From Bradyrhizobium liaoningense (GTDB lineage Bacteria > Pseudomonadota > Alphaproteobacteria > Rhizobiales > Xanthobacteraceae), in the NCBI RefSeq assembly GCF_018130825.1, contig NZ_JAFCJS010000008.1:62001-126000 (forward strand): DNA of 64,000 bases, given 5' to 3'. Below, one piece after another: positions 33,869 through 42,180 of the stretch. The translations under genes were made by a program, and so were the position numbers. How positions within the stretch are numbered: position 1 is the first letter of the stretch; each line of letters begins with the position of its first letter. The notes beneath the pieces were generated by a model, which saw only the letters and a program-made list of their open reading frames with translations, was not told the origin of the DNA and made no database searches.

Positions 33869-34903
33869 ATGAAGACTCTTCGCCTTCTGACAGCGGTCAG
33901 CATCGCGGCGCTCATTGCCGCCCCCTCGGTCGCCTCGGCCCAGCAGAAAACGCTCTATGTCGCCGGTTACGGCGGCTCGTTCGAGAAGACCATCCGCGAC
34001 GAGGTGATCCCGGCTTTCGAGAAGGAGAACGGCGTCAAGGTCGAATACGTCGCCGGCAACTCCACCGACACGCTGGCCAAGCTCCAGGCGCAGAAGGGCA
34101 ATCAGCAGATCGACGTCGCCATCGTCGACGACGGCCCGATGTACCAGGCGATCCAGCTCGGCTTCTGCGGCAAGCTCGATGGCCTGCCCGCCGATCTCTA
34201 CGACACCGCGCGTTTCAAGGACGATCGCGCCGTCGCGATCGGCATCGTCGCGACCGGCCTGATGTACAACACCAAGGTGTTCAAAGAGAAAGGCTGGGCG
34301 CCGCCGACCTCTTGGAACGACCTGAAGGACACGAAATACGCCAAGCAGCTCGTGATCCCGCCGATCAACAACACCTACGGCCTCGAAGCGCTGGTGATGC
34401 TGTCGAAGATGAATGGCGGCGGCGAGACCAATGTCGATTCCGGCTTCAAGATCTTCAAGGAGCAGATCAATCCGAACGTGCTGGCCTATGAGCCGTCGCC
34501 GGGCAAGATGACCGAGCTGTTCCAGTCCGGCCAGGCCGTGATCGCGGTGTGGGGCACCGGCCGCGTGCAGAGTTTTGCCAACACCGGCTTCCCCGTCGAC
34601 TTCGTCTACCCGAAGGAAGGCGCGGCGACGCTGCTCACCACTGCCTGCCCGATCACCAAGCCGAATGCCTCGCCGCTCGCTGTGAGCTTCGTCAAGATGC
34701 TGCTCGATCCCAAGATCCAGCTGGTGATGCTCAAGGACTACGGCTACGGCCCGGTGCTGAAGTCGCTGGTGGTCCCGCCGGAGCTCGGCAAGATGGCGCC
34801 GATCGGCGAGCGCGCGGCCAAGCTCTACAATCCGGACTGGACCGTGATCAACGAAAAGCGCGAGGAGTGGACCAAGCGCTGGAATCGCGAGGTCGAACGC
34901 TGA
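33869..34903 (+). CDS. spermidine/putrescine-type ABC solute-binding protein
   Basis: A 344-residue periplasmic receptor with signal peptide MKTLRLLTAVSIAALIAAPS ending at ASAQ. Mature sequence starts QKTLYVAGYGGSFEKTIRDE and continues VAIVDDGPMYQAIQLGF, GLMYNTKVFKEKGWAPPTSW and AVWGTGRVQSF, the PotD/family 1-like pattern seen in opine, polyamine and GABA receptors. First gene of an importer-oxidase operon; an ATPase and two permeases follow. The probable ligand is an amino acid derivative or opine that the downstream oxidase attacks. Confidence 0.92.
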   Translation: MKTLRLLTAVSIAALIAAPSVASAQQKTLYVAGYGGSFEKTIRDEVIPAFEKENGVKVEYVAGNSTDTLAKLQAQKGNQQIDVAIVDDGPMYQAIQLGFCGKLDGLPADLYDTARFKDDRAVAIGIVATGLMYNTKVFKEKGWAPPTSWNDLKDTKYAKQLVIPPINNTYGLEALVMLSKMNGGGETNVDSGFKIFKEQINPNVLAYEPSPGKMTELFQSGQAVIAVWGTGRVQSFANTGFPVDFVYPKEGAATLLTTACPITKPNASPLAVSFVKMLLDPKIQLVMLKDYGYGPVLKSLVVPPELGKMAPIGERAAKLYNPDWTVINEKREEWTKRWNREVER

Positions 34904-34926
34904 TCGGTCGCAGCGGAGACAGCGTC

Positions 34927-35967
34927 ATGGCCTATCTCGAGCTCGATCGGGTCGCAAAACAGTTCGGCGCGCAGACTGTGGTCGAGGACTTCAGCCTGTC
35001 GGTGGGGAAGGGGGAGTTCATCTCCTTCCTCGGCCCGTCCGGCTGCGGCAAGACCACGACGTTGCAGATGATCGCGGGCTTCCTCGATCCCACGCGCGGC
35101 GCGATCCGCCTGGAGGGCAAGGACCTCACCGCGATCCATCCGGCCAAGCGTGGCCTCGGCATCGTGTTCCAGAGCTACGCGCTGTTTCCGCACATGACCG
35201 CGGCGGAGAACGTTGCGTTCGGCCTCGAGATGCGTGGCGTGCCGCGCAGCGAGCGGGCCGAGCGCGTCCGCGCCGCACTCGCGATGGTGGGGCTCGCCGG
35301 TTACGAGGACCGCCATCCGCGCCGCATGTCCGGCGGCCAGCAGCAGCGCGTGGCGCTGGCGCGCGCATTGGTGATCAAGCCGAGCGTGCTGCTGCTCGAC
35401 GAGCCGCTGTCCAATCTCGACGCCAAGCTGCGCGAGGAGATGCAGATCGAGCTGCGCCAGATCCAGCGCACCATCGGCACCACCACGATCCTCGTCACCC
35501 ATGACCAGAACGAGGCGATGTCGCTGTCCGACCGCATCGTGGTGATGAGCCAGGGCAAGATCGAGCAGATCGGCACGCCGCAAGAGACCTATGAGAAGCC
35601 GGCCTCGGCCTTCGTCTCGCAGTTTTTGGGCAAGACGAACGACTTTGCCGGAACGATCGACCGGACCGTCGCGCCGACGCAATTGGTGGCGGGCTCCTGG
35701 CGCGCGCCGGCGCCGGCCGGGCTCGGCGGTCCCGTGACCGTCAGCGTTCGCCCCGAAAGAATCGGCTTTGGCGATACCGGCCTGAGCGCAAAAATCATCA
35801 CGCGAATCTTCCAGGGCAATCACTGGCTGTTCCAGTGCGACAGCGAATGCGGCCCGGCGATCGTCATCCGTCAGAACGATGGGCAGGCGCAGCCGGCCGA
35901 AGGCGACGCGGTTCGCCTCACTTGGCGTCCGGAGGACATGAGCGTCCGCGCGAGGGCTGGCGCATGA
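34927..35967 (+). CDS. ABC transporter ATP-binding protein (PotA/FbpC type)
   Basis: A 346-residue importer ATPase. Walker A GPSGCGKTTTLQMIAG (about 36-51), Q-loop VFQSYALFPHMTAAENV, signature MSGGQQQRVALARAL (about 134-148), Walker B LLLDEPLSNLDAKLREEM, switch VTHDQNEAMSLSDR. A C-terminal TOBE regulatory domain follows from about 245 (VSVRPERIGFGD). Its TGA overlaps the permease ATG. Confidence 0.95.
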   Translation: MAYLELDRVAKQFGAQTVVEDFSLSVGKGEFISFLGPSGCGKTTTLQMIAGFLDPTRGAIRLEGKDLTAIHPAKRGLGIVFQSYALFPHMTAAENVAFGLEMRGVPRSERAERVRAALAMVGLAGYEDRHPRRMSGGQQQRVALARALVIKPSVLLLDEPLSNLDAKLREEMQIELRQIQRTIGTTTILVTHDQNEAMSLSDRIVVMSQGKIEQIGTPQETYEKPASAFVSQFLGKTNDFAGTIDRTVAPTQLVAGSWRAPAPAGLGGPVTVSVRPERIGFGDTGLSAKIITRIFQGNHWLFQCDSECGPAIVIRQNDGQAQPAEGDAVRLTWRPEDMSVRARAGA

Positions 35968-36839
35968 GCGCGGTCGCCGAGGAGCGCAGCGCGCGTGCGC
36001 CGTGGGCGCTGACCGCGCCCCCCTTGATGCTGTTCGTCGGCGTGCTGCTGATTCCGCTGGCGATGACGGTGATGCTGTCGTTCCACGATTGGGGCCAGTA
36101 CAAGGGCATCGAGCCGATCTTCATTCTGAAGAACTGGCACGAGATCGCGACGGATCCCTATTACGCCGAGATGTTCTGGCGGACGTTTCGCATCGCGATC
36201 CTGACCACGCTGCTCACCGCGTTGCTCGGTGCGCCCGAAGCCTACATTCTCAACCGCATGAGCGGCCGCTGGAAGAGCTTCTTCCTGCTGGTCATCCTCG
36301 GCCCGCTGCTGATCTCCGTGGTCGCGCGCACGCTCGGCTGGGCACTGCTGTTCGGCGGCAACAACGGCCTCGTCAACAAGCTCCTGATGTCGCTTGGCGC
36401 GATCCGCTCGCCCATTCCCTTCATGTTCACCGAAACCGGCATGGTCATCGCGCTCGCGCATGTGATGATGCCGTTCATGGTCCTGTCGGTGTGGGCGGCC
36501 CTCCAGCGTCTCGATCCGCAGATCGAGAACGCCGCGATGTCGCTCGGCGCCGGCCCTGCCACCATCATCCGCCGCATCATCATGCCGCAGATCATGCCGG
36601 GCGTGCTGTCGGGCGCGATCATCGTGTTCTCGCTCTCGGCCAGCGCCTTTGCGACGCCCGCGATCATCGGCGGCCGTCGGCTCAAGGTCGCGGCGACGCT
36701 CGCCTATGACGAATTCCTCAACACGCTGAACTGGCCGCTGGGGGCTGCGGTCGCCACGCTGTTGCTGGTCGCGCTGGTGCTGATCGTCGTCGGCAGCAAC
36801 GCGCTGATCGAGCGGCGCTATGCGGAGGTGTTCCGATGA
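35964..36839 (+). CDS. ABC transporter permease (PotB type)
   Basis: A 291-residue inner membrane permease from MSAVAEERSARAPWALTAPP with six predicted helices. The EAA-like loop AAMSLGAGPATIIRRIIMPQ lies near 190-210. A long periplasmic segment after helix 1 (SFHDWGQYKGIEPIF) is typical of PotB. Together with the next gene it forms the heterodimeric channel. ATGA overlaps join it to the ATPase and second permease genes. Confidence 0.94.
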   Translation: MSAVAEERSARAPWALTAPPLMLFVGVLLIPLAMTVMLSFHDWGQYKGIEPIFILKNWHEIATDPYYAEMFWRTFRIAILTTLLTALLGAPEAYILNRMSGRWKSFFLLVILGPLLISVVARTLGWALLFGGNNGLVNKLLMSLGAIRSPIPFMFTETGMVIALAHVMMPFMVLSVWAALQRLDPQIENAAMSLGAGPATIIRRIIMPQIMPGVLSGAIIVFSLSASAFATPAIIGGRRLKVAATLAYDEFLNTLNWPLGAAVATLLLVALVLIVVGSNALIERRYAEVFR

Positions 36840-37642
36840 GACGGAACGGTCCGCTCGCGCTGATCTTCCACACCATCTTCGTCATCGTCATGGTGGCGCC
36901 GATCCTGGTGGTCTGCCTCGTCGCCTTCACGCCCGAAGGTTTCCTGTCGCTGCCGACCAACGGCTTTTCGCTGCGCTGGTTCAGGACCATCGCGAACTAT
37001 CCCGAATTCATCCACGCCTTCTGGGTCAGCCTTGGGCTGGGTGCGCTGTCCTCCCTCGTCGCGCTGCTGTTCGCGGTGCCGGCGGCGCTCGCGATTGCGC
37101 GCTACCGCTTCCGCGGCCGCGATGCGCTCGCGGCGCTGTTCCTGTCGCCGCTGATGATCCCGCATGTCGTGCTCGGCATCGCCTTCCTGCGCTTCTTCAC
37201 CTCGGCCGGTCTCGGCGGCGGCTTTGCCGCTCTGATCATCGCGCATGTCATCATCGTGTTTCCGTTCGCGCTGCGGCTGACGCTCGCAGCCGCAACCGGC
37301 ATGGATCGCACGGTCGAGATGGCCGCGGTCTCGCTCGGCGCCGGCGGCTGGACGCTGTTCCGCCGTGTGACCTTGCCGCTGATCCTGCCCGGCGTCATCA
37401 GCGGCTGGGCGCTCGCCTTCATCCAGTCCTTCGACGATCTCAGCATGACCGTCTTCCTCGCGGCACCCGGCACGGAGACGCTGCCGGTGCGCATGTTCCT
37501 CTACATCCAGGACAACATCGATCCGCTGGTGACGTCGGTCTCGGCCTGCGTGATCGCGATCACCATGACCGCCCTCATTCTGCTCGACCGCTTCTACGGG
37601 CTCGACCGCGTGCTCGCCGGCAAGGGCGACACGGGGCGATAG
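36836..37642 (+). CDS. ABC transporter permease (PotC type)
   Basis: A 268-residue inner membrane permease starting MRRNGPLALIFHTIFVIVMV. It has six hydrophobic stretches, the SLRWFRTIANYPEFIHAFWVSL segment characteristic of PotC, and the EAA loop AAVSLGAGGWTLFRRVTLPL (about 163-182). It completes the importer. The oxidase gene begins eight bases downstream behind AGGAGA, so uptake and oxidation are expressed as one unit. Confidence 0.94.
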   Translation: MRRNGPLALIFHTIFVIVMVAPILVVCLVAFTPEGFLSLPTNGFSLRWFRTIANYPEFIHAFWVSLGLGALSSLVALLFAVPAALAIARYRFRGRDALAALFLSPLMIPHVVLGIAFLRFFTSAGLGGGFAALIIAHVIIVFPFALRLTLAAATGMDRTVEMAAVSLGAGGWTLFRRVTLPLILPGVISGWALAFIQSFDDLSMTVFLAAPGTETLPVRMFLYIQDNIDPLVTSVSACVIAITMTALILLDRFYGLDRVLAGKGDTGR

Positions 37643-37650
37643 GAGAACCT

Positions 37651-38787
37651 ATGTCAGGAGATTACGACGTCGCAGTCGTCGGCGGCGGACTGCTCGGCTC
37701 CGCCATTGCCTGGGGCCTCGGCCGCCTCGGCAAGAAGGTCGCCGTGCTCGACGAAGGCGACATCACCAAGCGCGCCTCGCGCGCGAACTTCGCGCTGGTG
37801 TGGGTGCAGAGCAAAGGTCTGGGCATGCCGGCCTATACGGTCTGGACCGTGCAGGCGTCGCAGGCGTGGGGCCGGCTCGCCTCCGAGCTGAAGCAGCAGA
37901 CCGGGCTCGATGTCGCCCTGCAGCAGAACGGCGGCTTTCACCTGACGCTCGGCGAGGAGGAATTCGGTCAGCGCACCGAGCTCGTCAAGCGCATGCACAA
38001 TCAGGCCGGTGCAGCCGACTACAAGATGGAGATGCTGCGGCCCTCCGAGGTGAAGAAGGCGCTGCCGCTGATCGGGCCCGAGGTCTCCGGCGGCAGCTAT
38101 TGCCCGCTCGACGGCCACGTCAATTCGCTGCGTACGTTCCGCGCGTTTCACACCGGTTTCAAGGCGTTCGGCATCGACTATTTTCCGGAGCGTCCGGTCT
38201 CGGCGATCAGCAAGAGCGGCGGCGAATTCCGCCTGACCACGCCCAAGGGCGAGCTGCGTGCCGCCAAGATCGTGCTCGCCGCCGGCAATGCCAACCAGAC
38301 GCTGGCGCCGATGGTCGGCCTCTACGCGCCGATGGGGCCGACCCGCGGTCAGGTCGTCGTGACCGAGCGCACCATGCCGTTCCTGCCGCATCCGTTGACC
38401 ACGATCCGCCAGACCGACGAGGGCACGGTGATGATCGGCGACAGCAAGGAAGACGAGCTCGACGATCGTACGCTGAAGCCCTCGATCAGCGGCGTCATGG
38501 CCGATCGCGCGCAGCGGATGTTCCCGCATCTGGCGCGGCTCAACGTGGTCAGGAGCTGGTCCGGCATCCGCGTCATGCCGCAGGACGGCTTTCCGATCTA
38601 CGACCAGTCGGAGACGCATCCCGGCGCCTTCGTCGCCTGCTGCCATTCCGGGGTCACGCTCGCCTCCAACCACGCTTTCGAGATCGCGCGCATGGTGGCG
38701 CAGGGCGCGCTCGAGCCCGAGCTGGTCGGCGCGTTCTCGGCCAGCCGTTTTGGCGGCGCGGGCGCGGCGAACAGCAGCGGCTACTAG
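37651..38787 (+). CDS. FAD-dependent amino acid/opine oxidase subunit (HcnC/OoxB-like)
   Basis: A 378-residue glycine-oxidase/DAAO-fold flavoprotein. The FAD dinucleotide motif is DVAVVGGGLLGSAIAWGLGR at residues 6-25, followed by acidic VAVLDEGD. A second FAD contact appears in KIVLAAGNANQTLAPMVGL near 207-225, and the C-terminal SGIRVMPQDGFPIYDQS is typical. In HcnABC and opine oxidases this is the subunit that oxidises the C-N bond, with the 2Fe-2S and NAD(P)/FAD subunits encoded alongside, as here. The substrate is probably a D-amino acid, glycine-like compound or opine; it cannot be fixed from sequence. Confidence 0.88.
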   Translation: MSGDYDVAVVGGGLLGSAIAWGLGRLGKKVAVLDEGDITKRASRANFALVWVQSKGLGMPAYTVWTVQASQAWGRLASELKQQTGLDVALQQNGGFHLTLGEEEFGQRTELVKRMHNQAGAADYKMEMLRPSEVKKALPLIGPEVSGGSYCPLDGHVNSLRTFRAFHTGFKAFGIDYFPERPVSAISKSGGEFRLTTPKGELRAAKIVLAAGNANQTLAPMVGLYAPMGPTRGQVVVTERTMPFLPHPLTTIRQTDEGTVMIGDSKEDELDDRTLKPSISGVMADRAQRMFPHLARLNVVRSWSGIRVMPQDGFPIYDQSETHPGAFVACCHSGVTLASNHAFEIARMVAQGALEPELVGAFSASRFGGAGAANSSGY

Positions 38788-38814
38788 AGATATCAAGGAG
38801 CCAAGAGGCATCCC

Positions 38815-39111
38815 ATGTTTAGACGATCCGAACAGGACAAGCGCCCGCAGGTGCAGATCTTCGTCGACGGCGTTGCCGTCGCGGCGCGCCAGGGCGACAC
38901 CGTCTCCGCGGCGCTGCTGGCCTCCGGCCAGGATGCACGTCGCTCCACTGCAGTCAGCGGCGCACCGCGTCTGCCCTATTGCATGATGGGCGTGTGCTTC
39001 GACTGCCTCGTCACCATTGACGGCGTCGGCAATCGGCAGGGCTGCCTCGTGCCCGTCGCCGAAGGCATGCAGATCGAGATTCAGAAGGGCAAGCGGGAGA
39101 TCGGAAGATGA
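38815..39111 (+). CDS. small 2Fe-2S subunit (HcnA/SoxA N-terminal-like)
   Basis: A 98-residue ferredoxin-like protein, MFRRSEQDKRPQVQIFVDGV. The cluster ligands are C-x4-C-x2-C in YCMMGVCFDCLVTIDG (about 56-64) with a fourth cysteine in NRQGCLVPV near 76. The size and the pattern fit the small subunit of heteromeric amino acid oxidases such as HcnA. It shares an ATGA overlap with the large electron-transfer subunit and lies 27 bases after the oxidase subunit gene. Confidence 0.9.
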   Translation: MFRRSEQDKRPQVQIFVDGVAVAARQGDTVSAALLASGQDARRSTAVSGAPRLPYCMMGVCFDCLVTIDGVGNRQGCLVPVAEGMQIEIQKGKREIGR

Positions 39112-40526
39112 CTGTGGCTCCCAAGCGCGAAGACTACGATGTCGTGGTGATCGGCGCGGGGCCGGCGGGCCTTGCCGCCGCCGCGACCTCCGCCGAAGCC
39201 GGCCTGTCCACGCTGCTGCTCGACGAGAATATCGGCCCCGGCGGCCAGGTGTTTCGCGCCATCGCTTCGACGCCCGTGACCGACCGCAATCAGCTTGGCG
39301 CGGATTATTGGGTCGGCGCCGATCTCGTGCAGTCGCTGCGCGCGAGCAATGCGGAGGTCATCCAGCGTGCCACGGTCTGGAGCCTCGATCGCAATCTCGA
39401 CATCGCCGTCTCGATCGGCGGCGCCTCGGCCTTCGTCAAGGCGAAGCGCGTGATCCTCGCGACCGGCGCGCTGGAGCGGCCGTTTCCAATTCCCGGCTGG
39501 ACGCTGCCGGGCGTGATGACCGCGGGCGCGGCGCAGACCATGCTGAAGTCGTCGGCGCTGGTGCCGGACGGACGCACCGTGATCGCGGGGCAGGGGCCGC
39601 TGCTCTGGCTGCTCGCCGCGCAGATCCTGCGGCTTGGCGGCCGCATCGACTGCATCCTCGAAACCACCGAGCGCGGCAATTATTTCGCGGCCATTCCGCA
39701 TGCCTTCGCCTTCCTGACCTCGCCCTATTTCGCCAAGGGCCTGTCGATGATGCGCGAGGTGAAGGCGAAGGTGCAGGTCGTCTCGGGCGTCACCGAGCTT
39801 GCGGCGACTGGTGACGGCCAGCTTGCCAGCGTGAGCTACGTCGCTGGCAGCAAGCGTGAGACTATTCCCGCCGATCTGTTGCTGCTGCATCAGGGCGTCG
39901 TGCCCAACGTCAATCTGGCGATGGCGGCCGGCATCGAGCATCGCTGGGATGACCTGCAATTGTGCTGGTCGCCGGTGCTCGACGCGAGCGGCAATTCGTC
40001 GGTCGCCGGCATCGCGATCGCCGGTGACGGCGCCGGAATTGGCGGTGCAAATGCAGCCGTGGTGCGCGGCCGCATCGCGGCACGCGCTGCGGTCGAAGCG
40101 CTCGCGCCCGCGGCTGCCGCAAAGCTTCCCGCAATGGCGACGCTCCGTTCCGATCTCGCCAAGGCCGAGCGTGGCCGCCTGTTCCTCGACACGCTGTTCC
40201 GCCCGGCGCCGCAGTTCCGCATTCCCTCGGGCGACACCATCGTCTGCCGCTGCGAAGAGGTCACCGCCAAGGACGTTCTCGATTCCGTCGCGATCGGCGC
40301 GACCGGGCCGAACCAGCTCAAGGCCTATCGCCGCACGGGCATGGGGCCGTGCCAGGGCCGGCTCTGCGGCCTCACCGTCACCGAGCTGATGGCGCAGGCG
40401 CGGGGCAAGACCCCGCAGGAGATCGGCTATTACCGGCTGCGCGCGCCGGTGAAGCCGATCACGCTCGCCGAGCTCGCCGCCGTCCCGAAGAGTGAGGCCG
40501 ACGTCAAAGCCGTGGTGCGCGGATGA
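39108..40526 (+). CDS. FAD/NAD(P)-binding oxidase subunit with C-terminal BFD-like 2Fe-2S domain (HcnB/OoxA-like)
   Basis: A 472-residue flavoprotein. N-terminal Rossmann motif VVIGAGPAGLAAAATSAEAG (about 11-30) with LLLDENIGPGGQVFR. The second nucleotide motif is weaker (VIAGQGPLLWLLAAQIL near 157-173). The C-terminal 100 residues carry cysteines CRCEEVTAKDV ... MGPCQGRLCG (CxC and C-x4-C), a BFD-like iron-sulfur domain. HcnB and OoxA have this architecture. It would pass electrons from the substrate-oxidising subunit towards the respiratory chain. Confidence 0.9.
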   Translation: MTVAPKREDYDVVVIGAGPAGLAAAATSAEAGLSTLLLDENIGPGGQVFRAIASTPVTDRNQLGADYWVGADLVQSLRASNAEVIQRATVWSLDRNLDIAVSIGGASAFVKAKRVILATGALERPFPIPGWTLPGVMTAGAAQTMLKSSALVPDGRTVIAGQGPLLWLLAAQILRLGGRIDCILETTERGNYFAAIPHAFAFLTSPYFAKGLSMMREVKAKVQVVSGVTELAATGDGQLASVSYVAGSKRETIPADLLLLHQGVVPNVNLAMAAGIEHRWDDLQLCWSPVLDASGNSSVAGIAIAGDGAGIGGANAAVVRGRIAARAAVEALAPAAAAKLPAMATLRSDLAKAERGRLFLDTLFRPAPQFRIPSGDTIVCRCEEVTAKDVLDSVAIGATGPNQLKAYRRTGMGPCQGRLCGLTVTELMAQARGKTPQEIGYYRLRAPVKPITLAELAAVPKSEADVKAVVRG

Positions 40527-41650
40527 GCAGGAACGTGGATGCGATCGTCATTGGCGGCGGCATCCACGGATGCTCGACGACGCTGCATCTGTGCCTCGCC
40601 GGCCTGAAGCCGGTGCTGATCGAGAAGGATTATGCCGGCCGCCACGCGTCAGGCGTGAATGCCGGCGGGGTCCGCCAGCTCGCGCGGCACATCCCGGAGA
40701 TTCCGCTCTCGATCCGCTCGATGGGAATCTGGGAGAAGATCACCGATCTCCTCGACGACGATTGCAGCTTCGAGAGCTACGGCCAGGTGCTGGTTGCCGA
40801 GAACGAGGAGGAACTCGCCGTCTGCCGCGCGCGCGTGGCCGAGCTCAACGCGCTCGGCTTCACCCATGAGGAGCTGATCGACGCCGCCGAATTGCGCCGG
40901 CTGGTGCCCGCGGTGGCCGAGACCTGTCCCGGCGGCGTGGTCTCACGCCGCGACGGCGCCGCCAATCCGGCGCAGACGACGACGGCATTCCGCCGCAAGG
41001 CCGAGCAACTAGGCGCGACCGTGCGCGAAGGTGAGGCCGCCAGCAACATCCGCTACAGCGACGGCCTCTGGTATGTCGATGTCGGCACTGAAACCTTTGC
41101 CGCGCCCGTGCTCGTCAATGCCGCCGGCGCCTGGGCCGGCAAGATCGCAGCCGATCTCGGCGAGCCCGTGCCGGTCGAGACCGTGGCGCCGATGCTGATG
41201 ATCACCTCGCGCGTGCCGCACTTCATCGACCCCGTCGTGATCCTGCGCGGGCGAAAACTGTCCTTCAAACAGTTCAAGAACGGCACCGTGCTGATCGGCG
41301 GCGGCCATCTCGCAACGCCGTACCAGGACCGCAACGAGACGGTGCTGGACTGGAAGAGTCTGGCGACCAGCGCGCAGACCGTGTTCGAGCTGTTTCCGGT
41401 GATGCGCAGTGCCACCATCGTCCGCGCCTGGGCCGGCATCGAGGCCAAGATGAAGGACGACATCCCCGTGTTCGGGCCGAGCAGCCGCCACAGGGGCCTC
41501 TATCACCAGTTCGGCTTCTCGCTGCACGGTTTCCAGCTCGGTCCCGGCGCCGGCGCCGTGATGGCGGAGCTGATCGTCAATGGCGGCACCCAGACCCGCG
41601 TCAGCGATCTCGGCATCGACCGCTTCCACCCTTCCACGCTCCAGCAATAA
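40523..41650 (+). CDS. second FAD-dependent amino acid oxidase (DadA/sarcosine oxidase beta-like)
   Basis: A 375-residue DAAO-fold flavoprotein beginning MSRNVDAIVIGGGIHGCSTT, with the FAD motif in the first 20 residues and GVNAGGVRQLARHIPEIPLS near 48-67. A further FAD-contacting segment is VLVNAAGAWAGKIAADLGEP near 192-211, and the C-terminus has FQLGPGAGAVMAELIVNG. It is only distantly similar to the first oxidase of this operon, so it is not a simple recent duplication. It may act as an alternative catalytic subunit or on the next intermediate. It overlaps the previous gene by four bases, and a RidA gene follows. Confidence 0.88.
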   Translation: MSRNVDAIVIGGGIHGCSTTLHLCLAGLKPVLIEKDYAGRHASGVNAGGVRQLARHIPEIPLSIRSMGIWEKITDLLDDDCSFESYGQVLVAENEEELAVCRARVAELNALGFTHEELIDAAELRRLVPAVAETCPGGVVSRRDGAANPAQTTTAFRRKAEQLGATVREGEAASNIRYSDGLWYVDVGTETFAAPVLVNAAGAWAGKIAADLGEPVPVETVAPMLMITSRVPHFIDPVVILRGRKLSFKQFKNGTVLIGGGHLATPYQDRNETVLDWKSLATSAQTVFELFPVMRSATIVRAWAGIEAKMKDDIPVFGPSSRHRGLYHQFGFSLHGFQLGPGAGAVMAELIVNGGTQTRVSDLGIDRFHPSTLQQ

Positions 41651-41659
41651 GAGGACTTC

Positions 41660-42007
41660 ATGAGCATCACCCGCAGCATCCGCACGCCCATCATGCACCG
41701 TGCGGTCGAAGCCAACGGCTTCGTCTTCGTCGGCGGCACCATCGCCGACGACACCAGCGTCTCCATGGGCGACCAGACCCGCAACATCCTCGGCAAGATC
41801 TCCGGCTATCTGAAGGAGGCCGGCACCGACAAGAGCCGCGTCGTCAGCGCCTCGATCTTCGTCACCGATCTATCCAAGAAGAAGGAGATGGACGCGGCCT
41901 GGACTGAGTTCTTCGGCGACAATCTGCCGACCCGCGCCACCGTCGGCGTCGCCGATCTCGGCGGCGGCGCGCTGATCGAGGTGGTGGTCACCGCGCTCAA
42001 GGGCTGA
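41660..42007 (+). CDS. RidA family imine/enamine deaminase
   Basis: A 115-residue member of the YjgF/YER057c/UK114 family. RidA proteins hydrolyse reactive 2-imino acids released by amino acid oxidases and dehydratases to keto acids and ammonia. FVGGTIADD, then SRVVSASIFVTDLSKKKEM and the active-site arginine in LPTRATVGVADLGGGALIEV (about 92-111) are visible. Its place at the end of an operon with two FAD oxidases agrees with that function: the oxidases would make an imine. Confidence 0.92.
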   Translation: MSITRSIRTPIMHRAVEANGFVFVGGTIADDTSVSMGDQTRNILGKISGYLKEAGTDKSRVVSASIFVTDLSKKKEMDAAWTEFFGDNLPTRATVGVADLGGGALIEVVVTALKG

Positions 42008-42180
42008 TCGCGCAGGCCGGCGTAGGACGACAGCGCCTCTCCGCGCTGTTGTCTCCTTGCGCGGCGCCTTGATCTCGCCCTTCGATGGGGCTACTTAGGG
42101 AGCTCCTCAACCAGGATATTCGAAAGCCATGGATTTCACCCCGACCGCAACGCTCATCCGCCTTGCCTCCGGGGAATTCC

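Noticed and set aside
37651..40526. Call of these genes as hydrogen cyanide synthase hcnABC
   Set aside because: Architecture is shared with opine and D-amino acid dehydrogenases; order is C-A-B, a second oxidase, RidA and an importer are present, so HCN production is not supported.
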